Shown piece by piece: positions 26,731 through 35,593 of a stretch of 60,904 nt of DNA. A program made the position numbers and the translations under genes. Position 1 is the first letter of the stretch; every line of letters starts with the position of its first letter. The stretch spans positions 1-60,904 of the forward strand of contig NZ_SSXE01000056.1 in NCBI RefSeq assembly GCF_021699195.1, written 5' to 3'. The notes beneath the pieces are model-generated. The model ran no database searches and was not told the origin of the DNA. It saw only the letters and a program-made list of their open reading frames with translations. The DNA comes from Nonomuraea sp. MG754425 (GTDB lineage Bacteria; Actinomycetota; Actinomycetes; Streptosporangiales; Streptosporangiaceae).

Positions 26731-27136
26731 CTCACCTAGATCGGCATTTCAGGCCCCTGACCTGCGGTTTCACAGCCGCAGGTCTTTTGTTTTGTGTCCT
26801 TGGTAGGCAGCAGGCGGTGCCCGCATGCAACCGTAAGACCATGATCAGGGGATATACACGGGATGATCTTGATGACGTTTCCCCAGGTCGGGCCATATTT
26901 TAGGCGGTCACGTTCGCCGGTACCCGCTTCCGGCCGCGCAGCATGGGGCGAACACAGCCAGCCTGATCGTGCCAAATACGTGCGCAACTTCCGCTTGAAG
27001 TCCACCCTCACCGGCCCAGTACGCGGGCCACTCCGGCGACAACTGTGGTCGCCAGCACCCAGCCAGCCGCGACCAGCCCGTAAGAGAGCCACTGCGTCGC
27101 TCCAACTGGGTTGAACACCGACTGCTGGCCCAGATC
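26731..27136. repeat. Repeated tRNA-downstream flank, copy 1
   Basis: About 405 bp following the tRNA fragment, repeated after copy 2 (46133-46313 continuing at 48166-48392) with well over 90% identity in the first 180 bp. It contains a terminator and the 3' end of a membrane-protein gene. It is probably the original sequence beside the tRNA gene. Confidence 0.85.
26759..26788 (+). terminator. Rho-independent terminator after tRNA fragment
   Basis: GACCTGCGG and CCGCAGGTC form a 9-bp stem around an 8-nt loop (26759-26784), followed by TTTT. It lies 28 bp after the tRNA fragment, as expected for the original tRNA terminator. An identical hairpin follows copy 2. Confidence 0.8.
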
Positions 27137-27666
27137 AACAATGGGAAGCAGCAGACCAAGCGCATAGATCACGGTGTTAAAGTGCGGCGATCCGCCCAGC
27201 TTCAGCGGAGACGGAGGTGCCACCGAGTAGACGACACCACCGATGGCCAACAGGACAACGAGCCATGTTGCTGCCCGCCACGGCTTGTAACCGAAGCCGA
27301 CCGTGACGTCCTGCAGGAGGCCCCGCCCCTGACCGAGCAGCGCACTGCTGACGGCCGTTCCTTGGCGTACAGGACTGCACGGGCCTCGTGCTGGCCCTCG
27401 GCAACGCAGGAAGCGGCGAGCTACTCATACGGCTGCGGGTGGAATTCCTCGCCCGACAACCAGCGCACACGCTCACGCGCGGAACACCGCGGCTCCAGCA
27501 CCGTGTATGTCAGCCCGTTAACACGCAGCGGACAGGGCAAGCGCCCAGGATCGTCTCGCAGCAAGCCCGCACGGGCGCGTTCAAGGATGGCGGCTCCGTC
27601 GACATCGCGCCCAGGCAGCAGGGCAAGCTCGGCGGTGAGACTTATCCGGCCAACGGCCACGGTCAC
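27008..27666 (-). pseudogene. Membrane-associated oxidoreductase-like gene, 3' remnant
   Basis: The upstream piece, minus strand 27666-27421, reads LLPGRDVDGAAILERARAGL and continues to SGEEFHPQPYE, where a TAG replaces the expected Gln codon. After a shift of frame, the downstream piece (27250-27008) reads IVDLGQQSVFNPVGATQWLS and ends in a transmembrane helix. This is the C-terminal half of the large actinomycete proteins annotated membrane-associated oxidoreductase. Stop codon plus frameshift make it a pseudogene. The last about 130 bp are repeated at 48260-48392. Confidence 0.7.
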
Positions 27667-27747
27667 GCCCGAAGCATCAAAGGAGCCAACGAACGCGCGG
27701 TCGAGCGTCAGGCAAGACCAGGAGGAGCAGACGCTTCTTAGCGATCA

Positions 27748-28059
27748 CTAGGAGTTCGTCCGGCCAAGGAGAGTGAGCACGCTGACGAGGGCGGCGCCGC
27801 CGGCACCCAGACCGACGATGAGGGACGCGGGCCAGGACGCCTTGTCAGCGAGCATCAGGCCAGTCATGACGACGGTGGCCATTGCGGCGCACAGCAGGGC
27901 GAGCGCGATGCGTTCCGCGGGCGTGGGAGGGTTCGCCGACGCAGGATCCGAAGACTTGGCAGCGGTCGCGTCGGGCTTGGCCACGCTGCCACAACTGTTG
28001 GGCTCGTGCTGGTGAAGCGGGCACACGGGGTGATGATCGACGTTAGGGTTTGCCTTCAC
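27748..28059 (-). CDS. Small two-TM membrane protein
   Basis: A 103-aa protein. The N-terminal half is hydrophilic with a His/Cys cluster (DHHPVCPLHQHEPNSC) that could bind metal; the C-terminal half has two transmembrane helices (LALLCAAMATVVMTGLML and LIVGLGAGGAALVSVL). Divergent from the sigma-like gene with 230 bp between them. Function unknown. Confidence 0.6.
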   Translation of the reverse strand: MKANPNVDHHPVCPLHQHEPNSCGSVAKPDATAAKSSDPASANPPTPAERIALALLCAAMATVVMTGLMLADKASWPASLIVGLGAGGAALVSVLTLLGRTNS

Positions 28060-28251
28060 AATGTCCCTTCCACGCGCTTGGCCCTGCTCTGAAGGAGAAG
28101 GGCTTGAGTTATGGATGTCTAGGCGATTCGCGTCGCGTTCCCCTCGCCTTCAGACGGCACAAAAAACTTTGGGGAGACCCGAGGGGAGATCTTGCGCGGC
28201 CCCATAGAGCTACGCAGTAGACCACCACCTGTCCCGGGCCGTGCGTGCCTT

Positions 28252-28275
28252 CCCTCGGCCCCCAACCCCCGAGGG
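28252..28275 (+). promoter_or_regulatory. mRNA hairpin covering the ribosome binding site
   Basis: CCCTCGG (28252-28258) pairs with CCGAGGG (28269-28275), which overlaps the GAGGGGAG ribosome binding site (28271-28278) of the sigma-like gene. A second CCGAGGGGAG lies near 28179 and could compete for the same pairing strand. This suggests translational control. Confidence 0.4.
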
Positions 28276-28289
28276 GAGCGGGTACGTCG

Positions 28290-29252
28290 ATGGCGCATCT
28301 CGAACAGCCCGGCCCACGTCCGAGCACGCTCGTGACTAAGTCGGTCAAACCAGGGGGCATCGACGAGGATGCCAGCAGCGACGACGATCCAATATCGGAG
28401 CAAGAAACCTCGGATCTGATCGCCGCTGCCATCATCGAGGCCGAACATGAGCTGGCGCCCCCCGAGCTTCAGGAGAGCGCCGAGGCGCGTCGGTCACGCC
28501 TTGAAGAAGATCACCGGATCATGATGTTGCTGCAGCAGGATCTGGCCCAGGGTCGCGTTGATCGCTTCGACAAGATGTGTGGGCGCCTGTTGGGTTCCAG
28601 TCTGCCCATCTTGATTGGCTGGTTCCGGGCTGAAAAGATCTTCGCCAAGGTCAACGAGATGCGCGCACGGACGAACAAGGGCAGGGCGAAGAGAGGATTG
28701 CCTCCCATCCCCCCGCTTGAGCGCGCCAGGTCCGACTGGCGGCGATGGAGCCAAGACGATGTTGACCAGCTGGCCTTCGAAGTCGCTGAGGAAGGCATCG
28801 AGCGCTTTCGCCACACAGTGCGCCACGGCGATTGGAATCCTGAGGGCGGAGCGGCGCTGACAACCTACTTCATCGGTGGGTGTCTGATCGCCTTTGAGAA
28901 GGTCTACCGCAGGTGGTGCAAAGCTAAGGTGCTGGACCGGGTAGCCCTACATGCCGGATTGACCGACGATCTTGATAATTTGCCAAGTTTGCGCCCCGCT
29001 CGCGTCCGAAGTCCAGAAGATCAGGTGGTTCTGGTCGACCAGGCTCGGCGCATGGTGAGCAAGATCAAGGACCCCCAGCTGCGTGAAGTCCTGTGGTTCC
29101 GCAGCCAGGGCTACAACCAGGCTGAGGCAGCCGAACGTTGCGGCCTAAGCGAGAAGGCTGCTGAAGGGCGCTTAGGACGCGCCCGCAAAAATCTTGGCAA
29201 GGAGAACCCTGCTCCAAAAGCCCAAGTGGACCCTGACGGTGCGGAGAGGTGA
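28290..29252 (+). CDS. Sigma-factor-like protein (sigma-70 region 4 HTH)
   Basis: A 320-aa protein. The middle (GDWNPEGGAALTTYFIGGCLIAFEKVYRRW, about 186-215) resembles region 2 of ECF-like sigma factors. The C terminus has a sigma region 4/LuxR-type helix-turn-helix (LREVLWFRSQGYNQAEAAER ... SEKAAEGRLGRARKNL, about 266-303). The long acidic N-terminal extension is unlike ordinary ECF factors; I know this family only from actinomycete genomes, often next to an ATP-binding protein. ATG 28290 is preceded by GAGGGGAG within a hairpin. Its stop overlaps the next gene's GTG (GTGA). Confidence 0.7.
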   Translation: MAHLEQPGPRPSTLVTKSVKPGGIDEDASSDDDPISEQETSDLIAAAIIEAEHELAPPELQESAEARRSRLEEDHRIMMLLQQDLAQGRVDRFDKMCGRLLGSSLPILIGWFRAEKIFAKVNEMRARTNKGRAKRGLPPIPPLERARSDWRRWSQDDVDQLAFEVAEEGIERFRHTVRHGDWNPEGGAALTTYFIGGCLIAFEKVYRRWCKAKVLDRVALHAGLTDDLDNLPSLRPARVRSPEDQVVLVDQARRMVSKIKDPQLREVLWFRSQGYNQAEAAERCGLSEKAAEGRLGRARKNLGKENPAPKAQVDPDGAER

Positions 29253-31390
29253 CTGCCATGAGTAACGAAGAACGTCGCGACGCTGTGCACTCGCCGTGCA
29301 TACAACCCGCCGACCCACCGCCACTGGCACCGACGATGGAGATCGACGACGACTTCGACCAGATGCTCGAGCGTTCGTCACTGGGAAGTCCGGTGGCCAA
29401 GCACATTCGCGCGGGCCTGCCTGAACACTTGACGCGTCGCATCCAGAAGCGCGACAGATCCGCGGGGATGTCTGCGCAACCGTCCTTCGAGCTCGACGAC
29501 CTCGTGCTGATGTTGGTGCGGATGTGCCAGTCCACGCCTACGGCCGCACTCAGGCTTCGGCCGCGGAACCCCGGCGGCTGCAACGTCGGCACCCAACGCA
29601 CCCCACAGACAGCGATGCGGCATCTGCCATCCCCTCCGCCTTGTCCCCACGCTGCGTCTCTCCATGCGCTTACGACGTCCCCATCACCTGGTCACGTACT
29701 TCCGCTGCCAGCCTCGCTGCAGTTGCCGAGACAGCTCATCCATAATGTGGTGGCCCTACCTGGAGGGGCTGCCTGCATCCTGCAGTATCTGATTGACGAG
29801 GGCGTCATCGCTGACGTGGCCGACCATGTGGCTCAAGCCATCGTCTCGGCCGCACTCTTGCGAGTTGGCCACGCTCCACCGGCCCTGCTACGTGCCTGCG
29901 CTACGGTATTGGACCGAGAGCTCTCCTGGCCAAAGAGCATGAATTTGCCGCAAGATGGCTTTGACGAGTATTCCCGAGATCTTATGGCTCGGTCACTAGG
30001 GTTGGTCGAAGCACCTGCGTCAGCCTCCGATCTGCAGGAACATGCGACGCCAGAATGGCAACAGTCCCGGCCGGGGCGTCTATATGCCGTCGAGGAACCC
30101 GGGAGCATAGTCACAAGCTCCGCGTCAGGCGAAGCTGTACCTACGATTAAGCCGACGCAGGTGAGCGCCGGCGAACTTGACACAGCAAACAATCGGCGTG
30201 CCCAGAATCTGCGGTTGCTCATTCCGTGGGCGGGAATCGCGGCTGAAACCCCAGCCTCGGCGCTGGCAGCGATGGATCGGCCGCAATCGGAACGAGCCAT
30301 ACCGCACAGGACCATCGAGGTGTTGACGGGATGTATACCTCCACTCGTCTACGGCCATATAGGAAGCGGCAAAACTCGCGCCTTTCTGAACACGATTCTG
30401 GCTAGTTCGTTAGATGTTGGCCACGGCAACCGTTTCCGCACAGTGGTTCTACTGCTCGATGAGAATGTCTCAACGCGCCTGACTGACCTCACCGATTCAC
30501 TGTGCGCAAACATCCTACTCAATCGGTACAGGCAGACTAGCCCAGCAGGCCTGGATACTTCCACGAGGAATTCGCCAGACGTTTCCCCCGCCAATCCCCC
30601 ATCGCCGACTCGGCGCACCTTCGACAGGCTCACAGATAACGTGCCGCACGCCTTGCCCAGAGAACTGGCGAGACTATTCACCCCCACGACAACTGCCGTC
30701 CGAGTCGTGATCCACAGCCAGGGTGGCGACACAATCAAGCCTTCGGACGTCGGCGCACTCGCGGCCTTGCACTTTGTCGATCCCAGCGGAGGTTGGGACG
30801 CCTATAAGAACTACTGGGACACTTGCAATTCCCCCTTCGCCTTGACCCTGCTTTCCTGGCCCGAAGGTGCGCCAGCCTCCATATCTTGGGACCCCAGTGG
30901 CGCCCGAACACAGCCTGCGGCAAGGACGTGGGCAAAACCGAGAGAACGCACAACGGCGCATGTCCTACAGCGTCACCTTCTCTTCACCTCTAAGCTCAGT
31001 GATCTCTTTCGATATGCCATCAGTGGAAGCAGCGAGTGCCTACGCACAAAGGCGCTAGACCCACATGAATCTGCAGCCTGTGTGCGTGCACTCATTCCAC
31101 GAATGCGCTGGTCAAAATGGCCGCTAAACCTCGCCGGAGGTCTGCAGCTTGAAGCGACCACTACGCCAACTGTCCCCACTTGGCATGTAACAGCGCCAGT
31201 TCTCCACCTCCCAGGCTTCAGCAATGAGCGCCTTGAGCATGAACTGGATTCTCATCACGGGACTACCACTTTGTGGCTCCTGGGCCCGCATTTCTACCGT
31301 GACCCCTGGACGATAGAGGACGCGGAAGAGCTCTCTAGCCGCGCCCAGCCCTCATCTCCTCTCTTCCAGGTGGCGAACGCGAATGTTTGA
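29249..31390 (+). CDS. Large P-loop protein coupled to the sigma-like factor
   Basis: A 713-aa protein with one clear Walker A, VYGHIGSGKTRAFLN (about 367-381), preceded by a 360-residue region without recognised domains. Acidic hydrophobic strands suitable for Walker B follow (RTVVLLLDENVS). The GTG at 29249 overlaps the sigma-like gene's TGA; ATG 29258 is an alternative. An STAND or FtsK-like ATPase is possible, but no family was recognised. Translational coupling suggests it acts with the sigma-like protein, for instance as sensor or anchor. Confidence 0.65.
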   Translation: MTAMSNEERRDAVHSPCIQPADPPPLAPTMEIDDDFDQMLERSSLGSPVAKHIRAGLPEHLTRRIQKRDRSAGMSAQPSFELDDLVLMLVRMCQSTPTAALRLRPRNPGGCNVGTQRTPQTAMRHLPSPPPCPHAASLHALTTSPSPGHVLPLPASLQLPRQLIHNVVALPGGAACILQYLIDEGVIADVADHVAQAIVSAALLRVGHAPPALLRACATVLDRELSWPKSMNLPQDGFDEYSRDLMARSLGLVEAPASASDLQEHATPEWQQSRPGRLYAVEEPGSIVTSSASGEAVPTIKPTQVSAGELDTANNRRAQNLRLLIPWAGIAAETPASALAAMDRPQSERAIPHRTIEVLTGCIPPLVYGHIGSGKTRAFLNTILASSLDVGHGNRFRTVVLLLDENVSTRLTDLTDSLCANILLNRYRQTSPAGLDTSTRNSPDVSPANPPSPTRRTFDRLTDNVPHALPRELARLFTPTTTAVRVVIHSQGGDTIKPSDVGALAALHFVDPSGGWDAYKNYWDTCNSPFALTLLSWPEGAPASISWDPSGARTQPAARTWAKPRERTTAHVLQRHLLFTSKLSDLFRYAISGSSECLRTKALDPHESAACVRALIPRMRWSKWPLNLAGGLQLEATTTPTVPTWHVTAPVLHLPGFSNERLEHELDSHHGTTTLWLLGPHFYRDPWTIEDAEELSSRAQPSSPLFQVANANV

Positions 31391-31645
31391 GGTGGCTACG
31401 GGCTCCGGCTGAGCTATACGACTATTCCATAGACTGAGCCTTTTCCAACCTGATGATGTGGGTCAGTAGGGGTAGGTGCAGGCGAACATGATCTAGTCCC
31501 CCAACGGCAGCCTCGTTGCGGCCTTACCCAGTTGCCGCTGCCACATCACACCGTGGTTCGGGTGGCTGCGTTGATCCAAGCTCCGCGCCCTGATCCCGTC
31601 CGCCGAAAGGGCGCGGGTCGGTCTTCTGCGGCCTCTCTGACATCG
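31391..31645. other. Gap with a degenerate IS 5' end
   Basis: No gene. Around 31455-31545 the sequence resembles the start of the IS5-type element at 32155-32350: both share GTCAGTAG.GGTAG and, further on, CCCCAAC, AGCCTCGTTGC and CTTACC in the same order. It is a decayed second copy of that IS end. Confidence 0.4.
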
Positions 31646-32068
31646 TCACCGTTGGTCGCTGGCTTCCGTTCGGACGATGGGCAGATCTCTACATGCCGTC
31701 AGGAACTTCTCGAGATACCAGCCCAGATCGACGAACTCCGGCATGTGCGCGATGGTGCGGTAATCCAGCAGAGGGATCAGGGAGACCGACGTCCTTTCCT
31801 CGTGGAAGAGCACGTTTGCGAAGGTCTCCTCGTCGGGCAGCCTGGTGGTTATGCCTACCGCCTCTCCAGCCTCAAAGGAGGTGCGCATGTCGCGCTTCGC
31901 CTCGGCCAGGTCGTCCAGCGGCAGGATCTTCCAGTCGTAGTCGGTCATGTACCAGATGGCGTCTTCTTCGCGGCGCAACTCCCAGCCCATGCGGGCGAGC
32001 CGATCGAGGACCTCCATGAAATCGATGTTGTGGTGGAACTCCAAGTCGATGGCGACGTCGCGGCTCAT
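31646..32068 (-). CDS. Immunity-protein-like hypothetical
   Basis: A 140-aa acidic protein starting MSRDVAIDLEFHHNIDFMEV at the ATG 32066-32068, preceded by GAGGAG. Size, acidity and the order of strands and helices (MEVLDRLARMGWELRREED, then TISL-like strands) resemble SUKH/Imm-type immunity proteins of polymorphic toxin systems, but I cannot assign a family. It sits 4 kb downstream of the RHS toxin operon in the same direction, cut off from it by IS insertions, so it may be an orphan immunity gene. An ATG at 32224 is possible but has no binding site. Confidence 0.6.
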   Translation of the reverse strand: MSRDVAIDLEFHHNIDFMEVLDRLARMGWELRREEDAIWYMTDYDWKILPLDDLAEAKRDMRTSFEAGEAVGITTRLPDEETFANVLFHEERTSVSLIPLLDYRTIAHMPEFVDLGWYLEKFLTACRDLPIVRTEASDQR

Positions 32069-32960
32069 ATCTCCTCGTGCCAGATCGATGGAACGGGGGC
32101 GCTCCCGACGAGCGACCTCGCGGCGGATCGCTGATCTTCCACACGGATGGCGCAGGTCAGTAGCGGTAGACGCTGGGGCAGGTCGGCGTTGAGGCCCCTC
32201 CAACCCGATCGTGTAGGTCGTCACGGGTTCGTGCAGGAGCAGGTTGGCATGACAAGAGGCTCCCGGTAAGACAGCAGTCGACGAAGATCCGATGCCCCAA
32301 CCGGGAGCCTCGTTGCTGTCTTACCGTGCCTCGATTCCCCTGTCCAACCACACCCTGACCCGTCTGGCCGAACTTATCCGCAGGCAGCGGGCTGAACGCC
32401 GTTGCCGATGGCGGCGGTTACCCGGCTCAGCAAGCGCTCCTGGTCCTGGCGCACCTCCGTAACGGCGGCACCTACGCACGTCTGGCTGCCGGCTTCGCTA
32501 TCGGCACCACCACGGCTTGGCGCTACATCCGCGAAAGCGTCGACCTGCTGGCCGCCCTGTCCGACGACGTTTACGCCGCCGTTGAGCGCGCATCCAGGCT
32601 GGCCTACATCATCCTGGACGGCACCCTCATTCCTATCGACCGCCTTGCCGAGGAGCAACCGTACTACAGCGGCAAACACAAACAACATGGGATGAACGTG
32701 CAAGTGCTGGCAGATCCCGTGGGTCGTCTGGTGTGGGCCTCACCTGCGCTGCCGGGCGCCGTCCATGACCTGACCGCCGCTCGGACGGTCGGTCTGATCG
32801 ATGCCCTGACTGGCGTCGGCGTCAAGACCTTCGCGGACAAGGGCTATCAAGGAGCGGGCGGAACAATCCGCGCGCCGTTCAAGCGCCATCGCCATCGTCC
32901 CCTGTTATCGCGCGGACAGCTGGACGTCAACTGCGCCCACGCCCGTATCCGAGCCATCGG

Positions 32961-34441
32961 GGCTCTTCGAACTTGATCGGGGTTGAGGCTTGACTGCCGC
33001 CCCCGCTCGCGTGGCTGGGGGTGAGATCGCCTCTTGAGGAAGCTCGCGGCTCCCGTCGATCATTTCTGTTGTCTACGCAGAAGATCACAACAGAAGAGCC
33101 GCGAGCATGGTCAACGATACGACGCGATTGCTGGGCCTGGATGGCCTGGCCGTCGTCGAGGTGATCGAAAGAGATGAACACACTGGTGAGGGGCCTATCG
33201 TCTGGTTGGCGACGATGGACGAGCGGGCGCGGGTGTGCCCCGGTTGCGGGGTGACGGCCACCCGGATGAAGGAGTGGGTGACCACTCGGCCGCGGGATCT
33301 GCCGGTGGCCGGCCGCCGCTGTCTGCTGTTGTGGCGTAAGAGGCGCTGGATCTGTTCGGCCGCCTGTCCGCGCAAGACATTCACCGAGCAGGTGCCGCAG
33401 ATCCCGGCACGGGCGCGGCTGACCGAGCGGTTACGCCAGGCCAGCGGTGCGGCGGTGGCCGATGGCGGCCGCACGATCGTGCAGTCGGCACGGGATCACG
33501 GTGTGTCCTGGCCGGTGGCCTCGGCGGCGTTCACCGCCCATGCCGGCCGGGTGCTGCCGGCCAAGCCGCAGGCGGTCACCGTGCTGGGGATCGACGAGAC
33601 ACGCCGTGGCCGTCCCCGCTGGGTCTATGACGAGAGCGCGCAGGCGTGGAAGGCGGTGGTGGACAGGTGGCATGTCGGGTTCGTGGACCTGTCGCACGGT
33701 CAGGGCCTGCTCGGCCAGGTCGAAGGCCGGACCACGGAGGCGGTCATCGGTTGGCTGCAGGCGCGTGGCCAGGAGTGGAAGTAGCAGGTGAGGTTCGTGG
33801 CGATCGACATGTGCACGATCTTCAAGGCGGCCATCCGGGCCGCGCTGCCGCATGCCGTGCTGGTCGTCGACCATTTCCACGTGGTGCAGCTGGCCAACAC
33901 CGCTGTCACCGAGGTCCGGCGCCGCCTGACCGTGCAGGTCCGCGGCCGGCGTGGCCGCAAGGGCAACCGGGAATGGGAACTCCGCAACCGGCTGACGCGC
34001 TCGGCCGCCCGGATGCACAGCTCGCAACTCGATCCGATGATCGACGACCTGATGGCCCTGCCCCAACGGCTCGGAGCGCCGATCCTGGCCGCGTGGAACG
34101 CCAAGGAAGATCTGCTGGACGTGCTGGCACTGGCGCGTACGCACCCCGACCGAACGGTGATCGCCGACCGGCTGTTCCGCTTCTACGACCGGTGCGCCTC
34201 CTCCGGCCTGCCCGAACTCGAACGACTGGCGAGCACCATCGAGACCTGGTGGCCGCAGATCCTCGCCTTCATCCGGACCGGCATCACCAACGCCGGATCC
34301 GAGGGGACCAACCGCGTGATCAAGACCGTCGCTCGTGACGCGTACGGTTTCCGCAATCCCGAATCACAACGACTCCGTACGCGCTGTGCCACCACGCGAA
34401 AGAGCCGTGGCTGCCTCAACCCCGCTTAACTTCGAAGAGCC
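32961..34441 (+). mobile_element. ISL3-family insertion sequence with 8-bp target duplication
   Basis: Ends are inverted repeats beginning GGCTCTTCGAA (19 of 22 positions match between the left end at 32961 and the right end at 34441). The flanks are GCCATCGG at 32953-32960 and GCCATCGG at 34442-34449, a perfect 8-bp target duplication as ISL3 elements make. Length 1481 bp. Inserted in the IS5-type transposase gene. Confidence 0.93.
33107..34429 (+). pseudogene. ISL3 transposase interrupted by an in-frame TAG
   Basis: The first part (33107-33784, 225 aa) contains the ISL3 zinc-binding N terminus (CPGCGVTATRMKEW ... RRWICSAACPRKTF) and VLGIDETRRGRPRWVY with the first catalytic Asp. A TAG at 33782-33784 is followed, in the same frame, by VRFVAIDMCTIFKAAIR, VVDHFHVVQLAN (second Asp) and TNAGSEGTNRVIKTVARDAY (Glu region). 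One nonsense mutation therefore separates two halves that together make a full-length ISL3 transposase of 440 codons. Immobile unless the codon is read through. Confidence 0.88.
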
Positions 34442-34588
34442 GCCATCGGCGAACGTTCCGTCGCGACTTTGAAGTCCTGGAAGGTGCTGACCAAGCTGCG
34501 CTGTTGCCCCCATCGTGCGACTGCGCTCGTGCGCGCGATCCTTGTCCTGCAACTCGTCGAAGAGGGCCGCTACCAGGATGGAAAGGGC

Positions 34589-34915
34589 TCACTCTTCTAG
34601 CGCCACACCCGCCCGGCCGGCGTTTTGATGAGGGACGACCGGCGCAGGCAAGCGACGTCGAACGATCGGAGTCCACCTCGACTCGGCGATCGCGCCGTTC
34701 GGCTCAGCCCGGAGCCAGCCGCCGGTGATGCGGATCCGGTAGAAGATGCCGACATTCCGATGCTCGGTACCGGCACGGGCTACGGCGGCGGGGATCACCC
34801 TGGAGTCCACGCCCAGCAGGCGTTCGACCACAGCGTCGAACGGATCCTCCCGTGCTCGACCCCGCCGCCTGGAAGAGTCCAGTCAGAATCGCCCGCGTCG
34901 AATCGCTATCGGTAG
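34589..34915 (-). pseudogene. Nudix hydrolase remnant
   Basis: Minus-strand reading gives ILTGLFQAAG then, with frame change, DPFDAVVERLLGVDSRVIPA and EHRNVGIFYRIRITGGWLRA. These are the edges of a Nudix domain with the Nudix box itself deleted between DPFDAVV and ERLLGVDS. The 3' end runs into the IS5-type element. Not functional. Confidence 0.5.
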
Positions 34916-35062
34916 ATTCGGGTTGAGATGCTGGCACCCGCCTTCACAACGCAACCGGGAATAATCGCAGGTGAGGACTAACTACATCGTCGGTCTCGCG
35001 GCGCTGCCGGGTGGGGCTGCAGCGGATCCCCGTACCAGGCGCATAGCCTGGTGTCTGATTCG
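34916..35062. other. Short spacer
   Basis: No gene or repeat recognised between the Nudix remnant and the immunity-type genes. Confidence 0.4.
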
Positions 35063-35593
35063 TTATGGAAGGTAACGTGCGTTCGCGATTTGCTTGAGAA
35101 GCTCAATAAATCGAGGCTCTAGGGTTGCTTTCTCATTCGGTTCGGACAGTCTTTGCATCGCTCTTTCTGCCCAGTATGGACTCTTGCCGTCGAGTGCCAT
35201 ATAGATCGCGCTCTGGAGCGGTAGCGACAATACTAGGCTATCTATTTCTATCCGCAGCCGGAGGCGGTTGCAAGCGTTCTCTATTTTTTCCTTCAGATCG
35301 TGCATGCTGATTTCTAGCAGAGTTAGCCATGTAATGGATAGATCTTTCTCTGACGACGCCACAGTCCTGGCAGGCCTCCCGATTGCCCAGAAGCCTCGAG
35401 AGGTCACTCCGATCCATATCTCTGATTCGCTGATCCACTCGAGCGGTGCCCACGTGACCCATTTACCACTGGTGTCTGGCGAGTCGACCCCGAGCTTGCT
35501 CGGACTCTTGGATACCAGTTCGCGAAGTGGCGGCTGATGTCTTTCCAGGCTACAAGTCGCCTCTCGTTTGAGTGCGACCTTAAATCTCGTCAA
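35063..35593 (-). CDS. Hypothetical protein, second immunity candidate
   Basis: A 176-aa protein with a TTG start at 35593 that overlaps the stop of the preceding gene (TTGA), so it is translated with it. It contains KWVTWAPLEWISESEIWIGV and a helical C-terminal half. AT-rich compared with the RHS gene. Position at the end of the toxin operon suggests an immunity or accessory role; I do not recognise the family. Confidence 0.65.
   Translation of the reverse strand: MTRFKVALKREATCSLERHQPPLRELVSKSPSKLGVDSPDTSGKWVTWAPLEWISESEIWIGVTSRGFWAIGRPARTVASSEKDLSITWLTLLEISMHDLKEKIENACNRLRLRIEIDSLVLSLPLQSAIYMALDGKSPYWAERAMQRLSEPNEKATLEPRFIELLKQIANARYLP

Larger units (their letters stand above)
32292..34600 (+). 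pseudogene. IS5-type (DDE_Tnp_4) transposase, split by an ISL3 element
   Basis: The 5' part starts MPQPGASLLSYRASIPLSNH. A 1-nt deletion near 32420 shifts it into the frame reading QALLVLAHLRNGGTYARLAA, then DGTLIPIDRLAEEQPYYSGK and ADKGYQGAGGTIRAPFKRH, the DDE_Tnp_4 core. The gene breaks at 32960 and resumes at 34442/34450 with IGERSVATLKSWKVLTKL to a TAG at 34598-34600. The 1481-bp insert between is a complete ISL3 element. Joining across the insertion restores the reading RIRAIGERSVATL. Dead from both frameshift and insertion. Confidence 0.87.

Noticed and set aside
26650..26735. A complete tRNA-Arg gene at copy 1
   Set aside because: The 5' acceptor strand (GCCCCCG) and the D arm are not present upstream; only the anticodon loop to the 3' end matches.
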